A DNA stretch of 64,000 nucleotides from Hymenobacter rubidus (GTDB taxonomy: Bacteria > Bacteroidota > Bacteroidia > Cytophagales > Hymenobacteraceae), in NCBI RefSeq assembly GCF_016734815.1, contig NZ_JAERQF010000012.1, positions 1 through 64,000 of the forward strand, given 5' to 3'. Both the position numbers and the translations under genes were made by a program. A model generated the notes under the pieces. It did no database searches, was not told the origin of the DNA, and worked only from the letters and a program-made list of their open reading frames with translations. This document shows, piece by piece, positions 44,370-51,863 of the stretch (positions within the stretch are counted from its first letter, which is position 1; every line of letters begins with the position of its first letter).

Positions 44370-44406
44370 CGCCCCAGCAATCTTGCCGGGGCGTTTTTCG
44401 TACCTT
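44370..44406. terminator. Terminator joined to a repeated 22-bp cassette, copy 1
   Basis: CGCCCC-GC / GC-GGGGCG stem followed by TTTTTCGTACCTT. The 22 bases GCCGGGGCGTTTTTCGTACC-TT (44385-44406) recur identically at 45476-45497. The trailing TACCTTAG is close to TAnnTTTG and stands 25 bp before the Uma2 start, so the unit may act as both terminator and promoter. Confidence 0.55.
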
Positions 44407-44432
44407 AGTAACCCGCCATTATCCGATTCGCT

Positions 44433-45035
44433 ATGAACCCGCTCTTTGCCGACGAACCCCTGGTGCTGGACGACCCCTACATGAGCCGCATGAGTGAGGC
44501 CGAGTTTTTCGACTTCTGCCAGCAGCACCGCAAGTGGCGCATCGAGCGCAACGCCCAGCAAGAAATTCTAGTCGCGGCTTCTGTTGGCTTGCTCAGGAGC
44601 CGGCGTGGCGCCCACCTTATCGGTCAACTTGGTATGTGGTGGAACCAACATCCCGAAACCGGCGAAATCTTCGATTCTAACGCCGGCTTCACGCTGCCCA
44701 ACGGCGCGGTGCGCTCGCCCGATGCCTCGTGGGTGCCGGCCGCACAGTGGAACGCGCTGAGCTTGGAGCAGCAGGAGAAATTCGCGCACGTGTGCCCGGC
44801 GTTTGTGGTGGAGTTGCGGTCCAAAACCGACTCGCTACGCGTGCTGCTGGCCAAGATGGAAGAGTACCGCGAGAACGGCACCGCGCTGAGCTGGCTGCTG
44901 TCCTGCGACGACGAAACGGCCTATATTTTCCGGGCTGAAGAACCAGGCTATGAGACACTGGAAGGGTTTGAGCGGGAGTTGTCGGGCGAGGACGTACTGG
45001 TGGGGTTTGGGCTGGATTTGCGGAAACTGCGGTAA
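44433..45035 (+). CDS. Uma2 family endonuclease-like protein
   Basis: A 200-residue Uma2 (DUF820) protein with a restriction-endonuclease-like fold. N-terminal SEAEFFDFCQQHRKWRIERN is followed by FDSNAGFTLPNGAVRSPDASWVP and CPAFVVELRSKTDSLRVLLAKMEEYRENG. The PD-(D/E)XK-type residues are the D of SPDASWV and the E of VELRS with the following K/S. LSWLLSCDDETAYIFR completes the fold. Uma2 proteins are multicopy in many bacteria, and their biological role is unclear. Cytoplasmic. Confidence 0.88.
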   Translation: MNPLFADEPLVLDDPYMSRMSEAEFFDFCQQHRKWRIERNAQQEILVAASVGLLRSRRGAHLIGQLGMWWNQHPETGEIFDSNAGFTLPNGAVRSPDASWVPAAQWNALSLEQQEKFAHVCPAFVVELRSKTDSLRVLLAKMEEYRENGTALSWLLSCDDETAYIFRAEEPGYETLEGFERELSGEDVLVGFGLDLRKLR

Positions 45036-45069
45036 TTTTTCTTAGCCCTATTGCCTAATAGACTTCACT

Positions 45070-45453
45070 GTGAATCTTACTGATGGGCTTAGGAATTGGC
45101 TGAATACAGTCTTTGAGAAAAAGACTGTCCCACGTCGTGAGGAACTGCTACAAATGGTGCTAGCTGGAGCCGCTACTTTGGGTTTGCCCCAAAGAGATAT
45201 TCAGAACGCGCAGGAAATGTTAGATTATGATGAGTACCAACTTGGCTTTGACATTATTGTCGTACAGTTGCATGAATTTGAAATAGAAATAACCGAACAA
45301 TACTTTCTCCTTCTTGAGCAAGTAGCAAATCGGTTACAAATTCCAGCAACCAAGTATGTTTTTGTAAAGGAATTGATACGGTCACCGAAGCACATTCCTA
45401 AACCGGTAAGCGACAAGCTCAGTTTACTGCTACAGATGCTCAAGGAGCAATAG
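45070..45453 (+). CDS. MafI-like immunity family protein
   Basis: A 127-residue protein from a GTG start at 45070. AT-rich compared with the flanking genes, and with different codon use. [23 protein letters not shown] then [26 protein letters not shown] resemble the MafI family pattern of a D/E-rich helix, an A-x-E/D-x-L-x-x-QL-x-E-x-x-I-x-I-T segment and a final helix. MafI proteins protect against MafB-type toxins; no toxin is seen here. The call is by pattern only. It is followed by a strong terminator. Confidence 0.5.
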   Translation: MNLTDGLRNWLNTVFEKKTVPRREELLQMVLAGAATLGLPQRDIQNAQEMLDYDEYQLGFDIIVVQLHEFEIEITEQYFLLLEQVANRLQIPATKYVFVKELIRSPKHIPKPVSDKLSLLLQMLKEQ

Positions 45454-45460
45454 CCACTAA

Positions 45461-45497
45461 GCCCCGGCCGACCCCGCCGGGGCGTTTTTCGTACCTT
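45461..45497. terminator. Terminator joined to the 22-bp cassette, copy 2
   Basis: GCCCCGGC, CGACCCC, GCCGGGGC, then GTTTTTCGTACCTT. The right arm and tail (45476-45497) equal those at 44385-44406. It precedes icmF by about 58 bp and a short piece (TGAAAGTTCGCGCTAC) of the AGAGCGG-family palindrome arm. Confidence 0.75.
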
Positions 45498-45554
45498 CGT
45501 GTACGTTTTCCACCCTCACGGATGCGGACTGAAAGTTCGCGCTACTCCCCAACT

Positions 45555-48500
45555 ATGCACCCCGCTCCCACCGCGCCCTATAAGCCCCAAAACCACGTTC
45601 GCATCGTCACCGCCGCCGCACTGTTCGACGGCCACGACGCGGCTATCAACATCATGCGCCGCATTATTCAGAGCAGCGGCGCGGAGGTGATTCACCTCGG
45701 GCACAACCGCTCGGTGCAGGAAATCGTGGACTGCGCCATTCAGGAGGATGCGCAGGCCATTGCCATTACCAGCTACCAGGGCGGGCACAACGAGTACTTC
45801 AAGTACATGCACGACCTGCTGAAGGAGCGCGGCGCGGGCCACATCAAAATCTTCGGCGGCGGCGGCGGCGTGATTCTGCCCACCGAGATTGCCGAGTTGA
45901 TGGGCTACGGCATCACCCGCATCTACTCGCCAGACGATGGTCGGGCCATGGGCCTGCAGGGCATGATTAACGACTTGCTGGAAAGTGCGGATTTCCCGAC
46001 GGGTGAGAACCTGAACGGCGAGGCGGGCCACGTGAAAGAGAAGGATGCCCGCAGCATCGGCCGTCTAATTTCGGCGGCGGAGAATTTCCCGGAGGAGTTT
46101 GAGCGGGTGAAAGGCCAGCTGGTGGCCGACTTCCAAGAGAACGAGGCCGACCAGAACCAGATGCTGGCTTCCAAGTCCTCCGCTCCTATTCTCGGTATCA
46201 CAGGTACGGGCGGCGCAGGCAAATCAAGCTTGGTGGATGAGCTGGTGCGGCGGTTTCTGATGGACTTTCCGGACAAGACCATTGCCATTATTTCCGTGGA
46301 CCCCAGCAAGCGCAAGACCGGCGGGGCGCTGCTCGGCGACCGGATTCGAATGAATGCCATCAACTCGCCCAGGGTGTACATGCGCAGCCTGGCCACGCGC
46401 CAGAGCAACCTCGCGCTCTCGCGCTACGTGCAGGACGCCGTGGACGTGGTGCGCGCCGCCAACTATAATTTGATTATCCTCGAAACATCCGGCATCGGCC
46501 AGTCCGACACCGAAATCATCGAGCACTCCGACGCCAGCCTCTACGTGATGACGCCGGAGTACGGCGCGGCCACGCAGCTGGAGAAAATCGACATGCTCGA
46601 TTTTGCCGACGTGATTGCGCTGAACAAGTTCGACAAGCGCGGGGCCCTGGATGCGCTGCGCGACGTGCGCAAGCAGTACCAGCGCAACCACGGCCTCTGG
46701 GACACGCCCACAGACCAGATGCCGGTGTTCGGTACGATTGCATCCCAGTTCAACGACCCGGGCATGAACCGGCTGTACCGGGCGGTGCTCAAGATGCTGG
46801 AAACCAAAACCGGGGCCACCTTCGCCTCCCACCTGGAAACCAGCGCCGAGGATTCGGAGAAGATTTACATCATCCCGCCGCACCGCACGCGCTACCTCTC
46901 GGAGATTGCCGAGAGCAACCGCGCTTACGACCAGCGCGTGAAGGAGCAGGCAAATATTGCCGAGGTAGCCGGAGCGTTTGCGAAGCTGGAGCAGCACTAC
47001 CGCGACGAGAAAAAGAGCAGCGACAGTATGGTGGGCGAGTTCGAGAAGAACAAGCAAACCCAGTTGCGCCGCCTCGACGCCGACAGCCAGGCTATTCTGG
47101 AAAACTGGGAAAACACCTTGCAGAACTACCGCAACCCGGAGTACGTGTACTCGGTGCGGGGCAAGGAAATCCGGGTGCAGACGCACACCAAGTCGCTGTC
47201 GGGAAATATGATTCCGAAGGTTTCGGTGCCGCGCTACACGGGCTGGGGCGACCGCCTGCGCTGGGCCATGCAGGAGAATTTCCCCGGCGAATTCCCCTAC
47301 ACGGCCGGCGTGTTCCCCTTCAAGCGCGAAGGCGAGGACCCGACCCGCATGTTTGCCGGTGAGGGCGGACCGGAGCGCACCAACCGCCGCTTCCACTACG
47401 TGAGCATGGGCCTGCCCGCCAAGCGCCTGAGCACGGCCTTCGACTCGGTGACGCTTTACGGCGAAGACCCCGATTTGCGGCCCGACATCTACGGCAAAAT
47501 TGGCAACGCGGGCGTGAGCATCGCCTGCCTCGACGATGCCAAAAAGCTCTACTCGGGCTTCAACCTGGCCAACCCCAGCACCTCGGTTTCGATGACGATA
47601 AACGGCCCGGCGGCTACGCTGGCGGCATTTTTTATGAATGCGGCCATCGACCAGCAGTGCGAGCTGTACATTAAGGAGCATGAGTTGACGGACGAAGTCA
47701 ATGCCAAAATCGACGCGCTGTTTGCGGCTAAGGGTCAGCCCCGGCCCCGCTACCAGGGTGAGCTGCCGGCCGGCAACGACGGCCTCGGCCTGCTCCTGCT
47801 CGGCGTGACGGGCGAGGACGTGCTGCCCGCCGACGTGTACGCCGCCATCAAGGCCAAGACGCTGACGCAGGTGCGCGGCACCGTGCAGGCCGACATTCTG
47901 AAGGAAGACCAGGCCCAGAACACCTGCATTTTCAGCACCGAGTTTGCGCTGCGCCTGATGGGCGACGTGCAGGAATACTTCATCCGGCACGCGGTGCGGA
48001 ATTTCTACTCGGTGTCGATTTCGGGCTACCACATTGCCGAGGCGGGCGCCAACCCCATTACGCAGCTGGCCCTGACGCTGAGCAACGGCTTCACGTTCGT
48101 GGAGTACTACGTGAGCCGGGGCATGAGCGTGAACGACTTCGCGCCGAACCTGAGCTTCTTCTTTTCCAACGGCATCGACCCGGAGTACGCCGTGATTGGG
48201 CGGGTGGCGCGCCGCATCTGGGCCAAGGCCATGAAGCTGAAGTACGGCGCCGACGCCCGCAGCCAGATGCTGAAGTACCACATCCAGACCTCGGGCCGCA
48301 GCCTGCACGCCCAGGAAATCGACTTCAACGACATCCGCACCACGTTGCAGGCGCTGTATGCCATCTACGACAACTGCAACTCCCTGCACACCAATGCCTA
48401 CGACGAGGCCATCACCACGCCCACCGAGGAATCGGTGCGCCGGGCCATGGCCATTCAGCTCATCATCAACCGCGAGCTGGGCCTGGCCAAAAACGAAAAC

Positions 48501-48974
48501 CCGCTGCAAGGCTCCTTCATCATCGAGGAGCTGACCGACCTGGTGGAAGAGGCGGTGCTGCTCGAATTTGACCGCATCACGGAGCGCGGCGGCGTGCTCG
48601 GGGCCATGGAAACCATGTACCAGCGCGGCAAAATCCAGGAGGAAAGCATGCACTACGAGATGCTGAAGCACACGGGCGAGTACCCCATCATCGGGGTGAA
48701 TACCTTCCTTTCGTCGAAGGGCTCGCCCACGGTGGTGCCGGCCGAAGTCATCCGGGCCACGGAGGAGGAAAAGCAGTACCAAATCGAGATGCTCAACATC
48801 CTGCACGCCCGCAACGCCGACCAGACCGACACCCGCCTCAAGCGCCTGCAACAAGTGGCCGTGCGCAACGAAAACCTGTTCGAGGAGCTGATGGAAACAG
48901 TGAAATTCTGCTCACTCGGCCAGATTACGAACGCGCTGTTTGAGGTCGGCGGCCAGTACCGGCGGAATATGTAG
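45555..48974 (+). CDS. icmF: Fused isobutyryl-CoA mutase / G-protein chaperone
   Basis: An 1139-residue adenosylcobalamin-dependent acyl-CoA mutase with its own GTPase, interconverting isobutyryl- and n-butyryl-CoA (or pivalyl/isovaleryl relatives). N-terminal B12-binding domain: [11 protein letters not shown] with the cobalt-binding His27 and [11 protein letters not shown]. The MeaB-like G domain at about 210-480 has [17 protein letters not shown] (P-loop 216-224), [20 protein letters not shown] and [13 protein letters not shown]. The mutase barrel has [30 protein letters not shown] in part, the IcmF signature, and [20 protein letters not shown]. Start ATG 45555 ([10 protein letters not shown]). 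Confidence 0.95.
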   Translation: MHPAPTAPYKPQNHVRIVTAAALFDGHDAAINIMRRIIQSSGAEVIHLGHNRSVQEIVDCAIQEDAQAIAITSYQGGHNEYFKYMHDLLKERGAGHIKIFGGGGGVILPTEIAELMGYGITRIYSPDDGRAMGLQGMINDLLESADFPTGENLNGEAGHVKEKDARSIGRLISAAENFPEEFERVKGQLVADFQENEADQNQMLASKSSAPILGITGTGGAGKSSLVDELVRRFLMDFPDKTIAIISVDPSKRKTGGALLGDRIRMNAINSPRVYMRSLATRQSNLALSRYVQDAVDVVRAANYNLIILETSGIGQSDTEIIEHSDASLYVMTPEYGAATQLEKIDMLDFADVIALNKFDKRGALDALRDVRKQYQRNHGLWDTPTDQMPVFGTIASQFNDPGMNRLYRAVLKMLETKTGATFASHLETSAEDSEKIYIIPPHRTRYLSEIAESNRAYDQRVKEQANIAEVAGAFAKLEQHYRDEKKSSDSMVGEFEKNKQTQLRRLDADSQAILENWENTLQNYRNPEYVYSVRGKEIRVQTHTKSLSGNMIPKVSVPRYTGWGDRLRWAMQENFPGEFPYTAGVFPFKREGEDPTRMFAGEGGPERTNRRFHYVSMGLPAKRLSTAFDSVTLYGEDPDLRPDIYGKIGNAGVSIACLDDAKKLYSGFNLANPSTSVSMTINGPAATLAAFFMNAAIDQQCELYIKEHELTDEVNAKIDALFAAKGQPRPRYQGELPAGNDGLGLLLLGVTGEDVLPADVYAAIKAKTLTQVRGTVQADILKEDQAQNTCIFSTEFALRLMGDVQEYFIRHAVRNFYSVSISGYHIAEAGANPITQLALTLSNGFTFVEYYVSRGMSVNDFAPNLSFFFSNGIDPEYAVIGRVARRIWAKAMKLKYGADARSQMLKYHIQTSGRSLHAQEIDFNDIRTTLQALYAIYDNCNSLHTNAYDEAITTPTEESVRRAMAIQLIINRELGLAKNENPLQGSFIIEELTDLVEEAVLLEFDRITERGGVLGAMETMYQRGKIQEESMHYEMLKHTGEYPIIGVNTFLSSKGSPTVVPAEVIRATEEEKQYQIEMLNILHARNADQTDTRLKRLQQVAVRNENLFEELMETVKFCSLGQITNALFEVGGQYRRNM

Positions 48975-48999
48975 GGTTACCAAATCTGAAATTCACTAT

Positions 49000-49044
49000 C
49001 TCACAGATGTTAATAACTTCTACTAAATTATCAACATCTGTGAG
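49000..49044. promoter_or_regulatory. Inverted repeat between icmF and the AT-rich orphan
   Basis: CTCACAGATGTTAATAA and TTATCAACATCTGTGAG form 17-bp arms with one mismatch and an 11-nt loop. It lies 26 bp after the icmF stop and 38 bp before the next ATG. It could be a terminator hairpin for icmF, although no T-run follows at once, or an operator for the orphan gene. Confidence 0.55.
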
Positions 49045-49081
49045 CCTTAAAAACGCATATTTTTTTCTAAAGTAGAGCAGT

Positions 49082-49591
49082 ATGGATTTTACAAATTTAA
49101 ACTCATTTGGAGCGCCACAAATTTATCAGCCTAAAAATCGGGCGGTATTATCATACGAATCTTTAGAAAGTATGATATCGTATTGGAAACGTAATTATAA
49201 GAATGTACTTGAAGTAAAATTTGTCGCACCTGAAACACGGATTAATTGGGAATACACAATTATTCGATGTACTTATATGGTTAAATTCTTGAAAACACTT
49301 TATTCAAAATGCCCTGACAAAAGAATTTACAACGTAACGTTCGTATGGAAACCTTTTTGGAAAGAGACGACCTTTGCCATTGAGGACGATTCAGCCAACT
49401 ATACTTTTATTGTTAAATCTGGATTTTTTGTCCGTGATTTTGACTACAGCAATGTCATACCACAACAGCTTCATATTGAAAGTGGTAAATTTCTTGACAA
49501 ATTAATAGCGCAGTTATTAAATGAATTACCGCTCGAAGATTCCAATAGAATTTTAGCGCGCTTCGACTCTATCAAAGCCGAAGAGAATTGA
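49082..49591 (+). CDS. AT-rich orphan protein
   Basis: A 169-residue cytoplasmic-looking protein with no signal peptide or TM helix. It is rich in aromatic residues (SYWKRNYKNVLEVKFV, WEYTIIRCTYMVKFLKTLY, VTFVWKPFWKETTFAIEDD). Its DNA is strikingly AT-rich with A/T-ending codons, unlike every neighbour, which suggests recent transfer. I do not recognise the family. The alternating strands and helices and small size fit an accessory-island protein such as an immunity or anti-phage partner, but nothing in the sequence proves it. Confidence 0.6.
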   Translation: MDFTNLNSFGAPQIYQPKNRAVLSYESLESMISYWKRNYKNVLEVKFVAPETRINWEYTIIRCTYMVKFLKTLYSKCPDKRIYNVTFVWKPFWKETTFAIEDDSANYTFIVKSGFFVRDFDYSNVIPQQLHIESGKFLDKLIAQLLNELPLEDSNRILARFDSIKAEEN

Positions 49592-50014
49592 TTTCTTCTA
49601 CCAGTTTCTCGATTTATATGAGCATATTTGATTTACTTATCGGTAATTCATCTACTTAACGTCCTGTCTTTTCATCCTAGCCGTATTGACTTAACGGGAC
49701 AATTCCTACACTTACCGGCCCAACTGCTCCGCAATGTTCCGCGCGTCAATGGCCACTTCTTCAGCCTCCTCAGCCACTCAAGAGGCGGCGGGGGCGCTGG
49801 GAGCGGGCAGTTCCCAGACACTTCAAGCTTCCTCAGCGGCGTCGAGAGGCACCCAGGGCACGGGGGCGGGCGTTTGGGCCGGGCGGGGGCACCTCAAGCT
49901 TCGGCAGCGGATGGCCTATTTCCCGGAATCTTTGCATCTTTGCGCAACTTCCGGCGGCTGGGCATAGTTACAGTCCAAGGCAGGAAGGACTTGCGTCCCT
50001 CCTGCTGGCTACGG
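49592..50014. other. Repeat-rich gene-free region
   Basis: No supported gene. The left half is transitional in composition. The part from 49760 on consists of GC-rich repeat pieces: TTCCCAGACACTTCAAGCTT followed by CAGCGGC, and then GGGCACGGGGGCGGGCGTTT. Related pieces occur at 50329-50412 and 51603-51680. Direct repeat B1 begins at 49896. Confidence 0.6.
49811..49890 (+). repeat. GC-rich repeat A, copy 1
   Basis: Begins TTCCCAGACAC and ends around GGGCGTTTGGGCCGGGCGGG. Copy 2 is at about 50329-50412 and copy 3 at about 51603-51680. All three share TTCCCAGA-ACA, AGCTT, AGCGGC, GGCA-CCAAGGGCACGG and GGGCG-TTTGGGG-CGGGC with local changes. More degenerate relatives are at 51121-51165 and 52905-52940. 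Confidence 0.6.
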
Positions 50015-50143
50015 TTAGTGTTGCAGCACCACATAAGTGGCAGCGGCTAACACCAGCCACCGGCCAAACTGCGCAAGCAGCTTCACCGGGAGCCTGACGA
50101 CGATTACCACGTAATCACCGTCGCTGTTTGGTTTGTTCTCCAT
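50015..50143 (-). CDS. 42-residue single-helix peptide, copy 1
   Basis: ATG at 50143, TAA at 50015-50017. The peptide begins MENKPNSDGDYVVIVVRLPV and continues KLLAQFGRWLVLAAATYVVLQH. A polar N-terminus is followed by two amphipathic or hydrophobic stretches, the second (FGRWLVLAAATYVVL) able to span a membrane. The second repeat copy (51289-51417) encodes the same 42 residues with a synonymous TAT/TAC change in the Tyr codon. That is weak but real evidence that it is translated. A hairpin lies just upstream. No family recognised; it could be a toxic or membrane-acting small peptide, which is inference only. Confidence 0.5.
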   Translation of the reverse strand: MENKPNSDGDYVVIVVRLPVKLLAQFGRWLVLAAATYVVLQH

Positions 50144-50179
50144 CGTCTTCAATGTAATGGGAGGGACAAATCACCCACT

Positions 50180-50218
50180 TCTCGAAGCCCGTGGTTTGCC
50201 GACCACGGGCTTCGCTCG
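50180..50218. terminator. Hairpin inside direct repeat B, copy 1
   Basis: GAAGCCCGTGGT, loop TTGCCG, ACCACGGGCTTC, a perfect 12-bp stem followed by GCTCGTTTT on the plus strand. Positioned upstream of the 42-residue frame on the minus strand and conserved in copy 2 (about 51457-51488). Confidence 0.55.
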
Positions 50219-50328
50219 TTTTAGCCGAAGCCAAATGGAGCACCGTGGTTGGCGGGAGACTACCGCACAGTGCGGCAAAGCTACTTCGATTGGCTGAAAC
50301 GGCAACCTCTCGCCCCTATCCAGCGCAA

Positions 50329-50412
50329 TTCCCAGAGACAGTCCCAGCTTCTTCAGCGGCTTCGAGAGACGCCAAGGGCACGGCGGGCGGGCGCTGGGGG
50401 CGGGCGGCGGTG
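50329..50412 (+). repeat. GC-rich repeat A, copy 2
   Basis: TTCCCAGAGACAGTCCCAGC followed by AGCGGCTTCGAGAGACGCCA and AGGGCACGGCGGGCGGGCGC. It immediately follows repeat B copy 1, as copy 3 follows repeat B copy 2, so B-A behaves as a unit. Confidence 0.6.
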
Positions 50413-50432
50413 GGAACAAACAACAAAGCGGC

Positions 50433-50467
50433 CCGGTTGTCTGATTGGACAACCGGACTTACTTTTG
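50433..50467 (+). promoter_or_regulatory. Promoter and palindromic operator of the toxin-antitoxin pair
   Basis: -33 element TTG at 50437-50439, spacer of 20 nt, -7 element TACTTTTG at 50460-50467 (exact TAnnTTTG). A perfect palindrome CCGGTTGTC-TGATTG-GACAACCGG (50433-50456) covers the -33 box, the expected place for autoregulatory binding by the HTH antitoxin. The -7 box ends 4 bp before the toxin ATG, so transcription probably starts at or next to the start codon (leaderless mRNA). Confidence 0.8.
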
Positions 50468-50471
50468 CCCG

Positions 50472-50822
50472 ATGGCCAAAAAGCGCGAACTGTTCTTCTT
50501 CAAAAACTATTTCCGCGACTTCTATGCCAGCCAGAGCGAGAAAGTCAAGAAGAAGATTCTATGGACGCTGCGGGTGGTGGAAGACCTGGACCAGATTCCT
50601 GAACTGTACTTCAAGCACCTGACTGGCACCGATGGCCTGTATGAAATCAGGGTGCAGGTCGGAAGCGACATCTTTCGCATCTTCTGCTTCTTCGATGCGG
50701 GCAATCTGGTGGTCGTGGGCCACGGCTTCGCCAAGAAAACGCAGAAAACGCCGCAAGCAGAGTTGGACAAAGCCCACAAAGTCAAAGCCGAATATCATGA
50801 AAGTCAACGAAAATCTTACTAG
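50472..50822 (+). CDS. RelE/HigB-type toxin (phage Gp49-like)
   Basis: A 116-residue basic protein from ATG 50472 (MAKKRELFFFKNYFRDFY). The series KVKKKILWTLRVVEDLDQIPELYFKHLTGTDGLYEIRVQ (in pieces: ILWTLRVVEDLDQIP; YFKHLTGTDGLYEIRVQ) then FRIFCFFDAGNLVVVGHGFAKKTQKTPQ matches the HigB/Gp49 (DUF891) family: an E-x-R strand, an R-x-F/Y-C strand, an hVhLhGFxKKxxKTP motif. The likely activity is ribosome-dependent mRNA cleavage. The toxin-first order is typical of higBA. It overlaps the antitoxin gene by 26 bp. Confidence 0.92.
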   Translation: MAKKRELFFFKNYFRDFYASQSEKVKKKILWTLRVVEDLDQIPELYFKHLTGTDGLYEIRVQVGSDIFRIFCFFDAGNLVVVGHGFAKKTQKTPQAELDKAHKVKAEYHESQRKSY

Positions 50823-51099
50823 CCTGGACCAATTCATTGAGCAGGAACACGGCGCTATTGGCACGAAGCAACGCGAAGAATTTGAGGCCGGCTATGAAAC
50901 GTTCAAGCTAGGTGTGCTTTTGCAACAGGCGCGTCAGGCTAAAGGGCTGACGCAAGCGCAGCTGGCCGAGCGCTCCGGCACGGATAAGGCCTATATCTCC
51001 AAGTTGGAGAATGATTTGAAGGATGTGCGGCTGTCAACCTTGCAGCGCATTATTGCCGATGGACTGGGCGGGCACCTGGAGTTTTCAATAAAATACTAA
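50797..51099 (+). CDS. HTH (XRE/HigA-type) antitoxin
   Basis: A 100-residue protein from ATG 50797. Residues about 38-92 form a helix-turn-helix (LGVLLQQARQAKGLTQAQLAERSGTDKAYISKLENDLKDV in pieces: LLQQARQAKGLTQAQLAER; YISKLENDLKDVRLSTL). The N-terminal 35 residues are acidic and probably neutralise the toxin. It is expected to repress the operon through the palindrome at 50433-50456. The pair lies exactly between direct repeats B1 and B2. Confidence 0.93.
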   Translation: MKVNENLTSLDQFIEQEHGAIGTKQREEFEAGYETFKLGVLLQQARQAKGLTQAQLAERSGTDKAYISKLENDLKDVRLSTLQRIIADGLGGHLEFSIKY

Positions 51100-51170
51100 C
51101 TCTAGGTACCGGTTTTACCGCTTCCCCAGCGGAATTAAGCGGCGCCGGGGGCACGCGCAGGAGGTACGCG

Positions 51171-51565
51171 AAGCTTCGGCAGCGGCGGCAGTTTTCCCGG
51201 AATCTTTGCATCTTTGCGCAACTTCCGGCGGCTGAGCGCAGTTACAGCCCAAGGCAGGAAGGACTTGCGTCCCTCCTGCTGGCTACGGTTAGTGTTGCAG
51301 CACCACGTAAGTGGCAGCGGCTAACACCAGCCACCGGCCAAACTGCGCAAGCAGCTTCACCGGGAGCCTGACGACGATTACCACGTAATCACCGTCGCTG
51401 TTTGGTTTGTTCTCCATCGTCTTCAATGTAATGGGAGGGACAAATCACCCACTTCTCGAAGCCCGTGGTTTGCCGACCACGGGCTTCGCTCGTTTCAGCC
51501 GAAGCCAAATGGAGCACCGTGGTTGGCGGGAGACTACCGCACAGTGCGGCAAAGCTACTTCGATT
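51171..51565. repeat. Direct repeat B, copy 2 (about 395 bp)
   Basis: From AAGCTTCGGCAGCGG to GCAAAGCTACTTCGATT, same orientation as copy 1 at 49896-50291. From the shared AAGGCAGGAAGGACTTGCGT on, I see only two base changes in about 310 bp: CACATAAGT/CACGTAAGT and GTTTTAGCC/GTTTCAGCC. The distance from copy 1 start to copy 2 start is 1275 bp. Confidence 0.9.
51289..51417 (-). CDS. 42-residue single-helix peptide, copy 2
   Basis: ATG at 51417, TAA at 51289-51291; the same 42 residues as the frame at 50015-50143. The start context (CTTCAATGTAATGGGAGGGAC read on the other strand) is identical in both copies. No other gene lies on this strand within the repeat. See copy 1 for description. Confidence 0.5.
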   Translation of the reverse strand: MENKPNSDGDYVVIVVRLPVKLLAQFGRWLVLAAATYVVLQH

Positions 51566-51863
51566 AGACGGAATGGCATTCTCTCGTTTCACTGTACTTA
51601 GCTTCCCAGACACGCCCAGCTTGCCAAGCGGCTCTAAGCGGCGCCAAGGGCACGGGAGCGGGCGTTTGGGGCCGGGCAGGTCTATCGTATCAACATCGTC
51701 TTGAATCGTATCAAATCGTATCACTCACCACTTGGAGCCGGGCGCGGCGGCGCGACGCGGCCCGCTTCGGCAGCGGCTTTGGGGACGCGGGGCATTTATC
51801 CTACCTTGTGAGGGCTACATCTCGCGTCCGCTGGATGAGCGCACTACCTCAACACCTCGCAAC
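51418..51863. other. Gene-free stretch upstream of the oxidoreductase
   Basis: It contains the right part of repeat B copy 2 with its hairpin (about 51457-51488), repeat A copy 3 (51603-51680), and three spaced ATCGTATCA units at about 51683-51722. A further GC-rich repeat-like segment with CGGCAGCGGCTTTGGGGACG follows (51735-51790). I see no supported gene; the promoter of the oxidoreductase must lie near its right end. Confidence 0.6.
51603..51680 (+). repeat. GC-rich repeat A, copy 3
   Basis: TTCCCAGACACGCCCAGCTT, then AGCGGCGCCAAGGGCACGGG and GCGGGCGTTTGGGGCCGGGC. It follows repeat B copy 2 at the same relative place as copy 2 follows repeat B copy 1. Confidence 0.6.

Larger units (their letters stand above)
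49896..50291. repeat. Direct repeat B, copy 1 (about 396 bp)
   Basis: From AAGCTTCGGCAGCGG to GCAAAGCTACTTCGATT. It is almost identical to 51171-51565, with only about a dozen differences visible, mostly in the first 90 bp. It contains GCATCTTTGCGCAACTTCCG, the 42-residue minus-strand reading frame (50015-50143), a hairpin GAAGCCCGTGGT-TTGCCG-ACCACGGGCTTC and GTGGTTGGCGGGAGACTACC. With copy 2 it brackets the toxin-antitoxin genes. Confidence 0.9.

Noticed and set aside
46224-48854. Very long antisense open frame (876 codons) opposite icmF
   Set aside because: Low-complexity composition produced by the codon bias of icmF; no recognisable domain and no start context.
49712-49780. Short minus-strand coding-like tail AEEAEEVAIDARNIAEQLGR
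   Set aside because: It has a protein-like look but no credible start or upstream continuation; too short to call, and may be a remnant.
49628-50050. Open frame of 140 codons across the repeat region
   Set aside because: It runs through GC-rich repeat A and into repeat B without family similarity, and the corresponding frame is not preserved around repeat B copy 2.
51683-51722. Three ATCGTATCA units as possible iterons of a replication origin
   Set aside because: Only three short, unevenly spaced units and no replication initiator gene nearby; better seen as a minor local repeat.
51389-51724. Minus-strand frame beginning IRFDTIQDDVDTIDLPG
   Set aside because: Its start is built from the ATCGTATCA units and the rest crosses repeat sequence; the matching frame in repeat B copy 1 has a different beginning, so it is not a conserved gene.
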